Position numbers and translations under genes: made by a program. A stretch of 64,000 nucleotides of DNA from positions 744,001-808,000 of the forward strand of contig NZ_JABJXS010000001.1 of assembly GCF_013155275.1 (NCBI RefSeq), given 5' to 3'. Shown here piece by piece: positions 61,418-64,000 of this stretch. Below the pieces are notes generated by a model. That model saw nothing but the letters and a program-made list of their open reading frames with translations, did not search any database and was not told where the DNA came from. This stretch comes from Brenneria sp. hezel4-2-4. GTDB lineage: Bacteria > Pseudomonadota > Gammaproteobacteria > Enterobacterales > Enterobacteriaceae. Within the stretch, counting starts at the first letter, position 1; each line of letters starts with the position of its first letter.

Positions 61418-62533
61418 ATGTATTTATTTAAATATTATCGTCCTGATTTTTTCTTCGATAAAGCCATTCGGTATAATGAATTATATTTTTCTGCCAGATC
61501 GCAGTTGAATGACCCAAATGATTTGAATATAAACTATCGCTTTGATAATAATTTGAAACTTTGGGATTTTTTATTGCGTTCGCCATGTGAATACTCCTAC
61601 AAAGATTTGACTCACATATTGGACTTTAGTGACCTTAAAATACATAAAGTATTAAATAAAATATTTAAAGGAAAAAGAATAAAAGGTGATCTTGATTCAC
61701 TTGATGCTCTGTTTGATACGCATGCCAATGAGGTTCTTGATATTTTACGTGAATGTCTACTACCTCTTAAGGAGATCAACGCTGTCATTTATAAAAATGA
61801 ACCTGATCCAAAGCAATTTTTAGCAAAACAGTGTGAAATTGGAATTAAAGAAAGATTGTACAAAAAAATAATTCCAGCAGTTTTTAGTGTATCTTTTTCC
61901 AGCAAAGCGTTAGAACGTATGATGTGGGCGCATTATGCTGCCGGTTTTAGTGGCTGTGTAATGATCTATAACGCTCAAGAATTTACATCCCCAATTAATA
62001 ATATAAGGATGCAACTAAAAGATAATTTGTTTTCTGATTACCCTGTTAGCTTCCCTGTCAAACCTATTACCTATAGTAATCAACCTAAGGAAATATCGAT
62101 TCTAGATCCAACTTCCAATATTTTTGAGTTAATTTTAACTAAAAATAAATTCTGGAAATATGAGTCTGAATATCGAATGTTTGTACCTGAAGGAAATATG
62201 GGGATTGGTGGAGAGAGGAATATAAAAGATAGCGTAAACCGTAATGCAGGTCATGTTTTTCATCATGAAACAAGTGTCATGCAAGGGATTATATTTGGAC
62301 CTCGAATGAGTAAATTGAAAAAAGAAGAAATCTGGCAAGTCATAAAATCCAATGTAATGAATACAAATACAAAATTATTCTACTTTTTTAATGCTGAACT
62401 AACACAATCAGGAAAAATTAATATTTCAAGTGGGCAAGTAGCACAAAAACAATACGGACATGATTTATATAAAACTGACCTAACGCAGCCCGAGTTAATT
62501 GATGCCATGAATATTTTCGGAATTGTAAAATAA
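61418..62533 (+). CDS. DUF2971-family protein
   Basis: A 371-residue soluble protein of the DUF2971 family. Family marks are the N-terminal YLFKYYRPDFFF, the SARSQLNDPNDLN segment, the central ERMMWAHYAAGFSGCVMIYN and the KYESEYRMFVPEG motif. The function of this family is not established; members are common among mobile-element and defence-island cargo. AT-rich and clearly different from the virB genes in composition. Confidence 0.82.
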   Translation: MYLFKYYRPDFFFDKAIRYNELYFSARSQLNDPNDLNINYRFDNNLKLWDFLLRSPCEYSYKDLTHILDFSDLKIHKVLNKIFKGKRIKGDLDSLDALFDTHANEVLDILRECLLPLKEINAVIYKNEPDPKQFLAKQCEIGIKERLYKKIIPAVFSVSFSSKALERMMWAHYAAGFSGCVMIYNAQEFTSPINNIRMQLKDNLFSDYPVSFPVKPITYSNQPKEISILDPTSNIFELILTKNKFWKYESEYRMFVPEGNMGIGGERNIKDSVNRNAGHVFHHETSVMQGIIFGPRMSKLKKEEIWQVIKSNVMNTNTKLFYFFNAELTQSGKINISSGQVAQKQYGHDLYKTDLTQPELIDAMNIFGIVK

Positions 62534-62779
62534 CCGATCAATATATTCTGTCTCTGTCACGAACCCGACAGCATGTAGATACGAAAACGTAAGTAACTGA
62601 GATATGTACAGCCCACAAAGCTGTAGGCAAACCATATTGGTCGCATAAATTTATCATCCGATATAATCGATAAATTTATCGGTAATAAAAACACTCAGTT
62701 CTCTCTGATAAGAGGCAGTTTAATTTGTAAAGATCATATTGTATTATTTTTTCGCCCCCCCCCAAAAAAAACCTTATCG
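62534..62779. other. AT-rich gap with a C9A8 homopolymer
   Basis: About 245 bases with no gene. It has a run of nine C (62755-62763) directly followed by eight A (62764-62771). Confidence 0.5.
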
Positions 62780-63060
62780 TTATGGTCAATATTGTAATTT
62801 CCAAATCAGATAGGCGAGGATCAAGACAAATCTCATCAAAGAGTTATATTGGGCCGATATCTATTTTATATAATCCATTTTTTACTTTTTCATCACCAAT
62901 ATCATCAACAAGAATCCGAATTTCATTTTCATGGTTAAAGGCAGTCCTTTTAATGCATAGTAATTCTGCAAAAATATTATTTTTCCCACCAAAAATCATC
63001 TCTGAAAATATAATTTATTTCACAAAGTCTATAATTTTTTATCTTTATATTCAACCTTCC
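62780..63060 (-). pseudogene. Decayed DUF2971-like fragment
   Basis: On the minus strand an incomplete frame reads IFAELLCIKRTAFNHENEIR and then NGLYKIDIGP; a shifted frame follows with FDEICLDPRLSDLEI. This order (an acidic HENEIR motif, then a DPR motif) resembles the C-terminal part of DUF2971-like proteins. At least two frameshifts are present. The assignment rests on recalled patterns and is tentative. Confidence 0.4.
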
Positions 63061-63189
63061 CTATGAAATACTTTAAACTTGAGAAATTATTAAAGCCATC
63101 AAATATTATATGAAATAGTTTTTTAGCTGTAGTTTTAACTACCGCTGATGCAGTTACTGTTCGACTGGATACAGCAGAAGATGAAAACG

Positions 63190-63538
63190 CTGTCATCCAT
63201 TTGGCGTACAACGACAGGATTTAGTTATCCATCCCGGTAATACAGGTCTAGTTTTTCTTCAGCAATTGGGGTTCAAAGGTGGCTTCACGATCGCGGGGAG
63301 TACGCAGTTCAAGCGGGCCATCAGCAGTAGCTACAGTCTTTATCGAGTAGCCGTTGCGGGTATTGGAGCCAGATTTAGACTGATTTCTATCGTAGCCCAG
63401 ATGATAAGACATTTCGGCGTTGAGAGCCGCCTCAACGCTGATTTTCTTCAGCAGGCGATCGAACAGGCTGAGATCTTCAGGGGCTTTGAGATTTTTGGCC
63501 TGTTCGTTAGCCAGAGTCTGCAACTGTTTTTCGTCCAT
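63190..63538 (-). pseudogene. Truncated IS256-family transposase
   Basis: The N-terminal 96 residues of an IS256-family transposase (MDEKQLQTLANEQAKNLK, then ISVEAALNAEMSYHLGY and DGPLELRTPRDREATFEP) end at an in-frame stop after LLKKN. The following codons still match in part (ILSLYAKWMT) before similarity is lost near 63190. The catalytic DDE part is absent, so it is a remnant. The ATG at 63538 gives the family N-terminus. Confidence 0.85.
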
Positions 63539-63586
63539 AAAGTAACCTGATTTTGATGTTGGATTGAACATATCAAAATCAGGCAA

Positions 63587-63708
63587 TTACATAATCTTAT
63601 GTACAGGCTCACCGTCATTACTAACTAAAGGTTGTATCTAATCCTGGGGGCAGGTCAACTCCAATCCACTCATTGTAAGATATTCTCATTACAGAGTTTT
63701 TTTAATAC
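63587..63708. other. Short gap between IS256 remnant and the last partial gene
   Basis: Just over 120 bases, with no gene. Any IS256 terminal inverted repeat should lie here, within about 80 bases upstream of the transposase start, but its counterpart end is missing. Confidence 0.35.
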
Positions 63709-64000
63709 TTAAGCCCACATATTGGTATTTTCCTGAAAATCAAGCCCTACTCGGGTCTGCGATGAACCAAACTTATGCAACAAATTCAACGCATACTCAT
63801 AACGTAACTCTGCTACAGCATAAGCAGCTAAGGGGCGTATAGCTAATGGTTTACCTTCAACAGTAGCATCTTCACGAACAGCGGTTAGTGATACTTTATG
63901 TCCATCGCCATAGCGACCTAAATTACCAGCATAAAACGTATCCCAAGGTGGGTTATCTGTACCCAACCAATATGCTTTCGGTGTACCATCAATATTGAGA
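63709..64000 (-). CDS. Partial unknown protein (5' end outside window)
   Basis: The C-terminal 96 or so residues of a protein whose start lies beyond base 64000; the frame is open to the window edge. It reads AYWLGTDNPPWDTFYAGNLG, then GRYGDGHKVSLTAVREDATV and ends QTRVGLDFQENTNMWA. I do not recognise the family. The last part, with ELRYEYALNLLHKFGSSQTR, suggests a helical tail. Function unknown. Confidence 0.5.
   Translation of the reverse strand, partial: LNIDGTPKAYWLGTDNPPWDTFYAGNLGRYGDGHKVSLTAVREDATVEGKPLAIRPLAAYAVAELRYEYALNLLHKFGSSQTRVGLDFQENTNMWA

Noticed and set aside
61266..61508. 80-residue frame before the DUF2971 gene
   Set aside because: It overlaps the start of the DUF2971 gene, lacks a ribosome-binding site and reads through its promoter area.
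25421..64000. Second attachment site (attR) inside the window
   Set aside because: I scanned for the tRNA-Asn 3' end and found only the copy in the tRNA gene; the right end is probably outside.
1..64000. CRISPR arrays, rRNA genes or prophage structural genes
   Set aside because: No regularly spaced repeats, rRNA sequence or phage head/tail genes were seen on either strand.

Overview
The window looks like the chromosome of an enterobacterium, most likely a plant-associated Pectobacteriaceae (Brenneria, Pectobacterium or Dickeya type). This is inferred from gene content and similarity recalled from memory; no search was run. The first 25 kb is GC-rich core or accessory chromosome. The remainder, from a tRNA-Asn gene onward, is a mosaic integrative and conjugative element (ICE) whose right end is not in the window.

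Region 1 (1-13.1 kb) is a formate hydrogenlyase locus. It holds a hycBCDEFGHI operon (FHL-1 architecture, without the extra hyfDEF membrane subunits), a hydN-fdhF operon behind a sigma-54 type promoter, and a convergent fhlA-type activator. Together they would oxidise formate to CO2 and pass electrons to a membrane-attached NiFe hydrogenase. FdhF carries a cysteine codon where the E. coli enzyme has selenocysteine, so this complex should not need selenium.

Region 2 (13.9-17.1 kb) holds a dicarboxylate/amino-acid symporter, a HypT/YjiE-like LysR regulator and an aspartate/glutamate racemase-family enzyme. Region 3 (17.2-25.2 kb) is a Uhp-like sensory system (uhpA, uhpB, uhpC homologues) directly followed by an AfuABC-type binding-protein ABC transporter. 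It is probably a sugar-phosphate sensing and uptake module with no UhpT permease.

Region 4 (25.4 kb to the end) starts at tRNA-Asn with a P4-type integrase. AT-rich cargo follows: a cupin/DJ-1/HAD/polysaccharide-deacetylase operon with a LysR gene, and a LysR/DJ-1/MFS set. Next come an ICE regulatory block (AlpA-like, DUF2857-like, zinc finger), a complete VirB1-VirB11 type IV secretion set with a VirB3-VirB4 fusion, and accessory lipoprotein and TrbM-like genes. A structured non-coding oriT candidate leads into a CloDF13-like mobB (coupling protein) and mobC (MOBC relaxase) pair. The virB operon is interrupted twice by reverse-strand genes. One encodes a protein with an RNxxxH HEPN-like motif; the other encodes a nucleotidyltransferase with a GS...DxD motif. 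Further cargo includes an MccF-like LD-carboxypeptidase, a two-gene membrane-protein unit, ccdAB, an ArdC antirestriction gene behind a long imperfect inverted repeat, and a DUF2971 gene. Decayed IS110 and IS256 transposases, an integrase relic and a partial ORF running off the end are also present.

The strongest leads for undescribed biology are the HEPN-like and nucleotidyltransferase genes inside the virB operon, the four-gene DJ-1/deacetylase cargo operon, the long foldback upstream of ardC, a 42-codon gene between virB6 and virB7, and the two-gene membrane unit at 57.8-58.7 kb.
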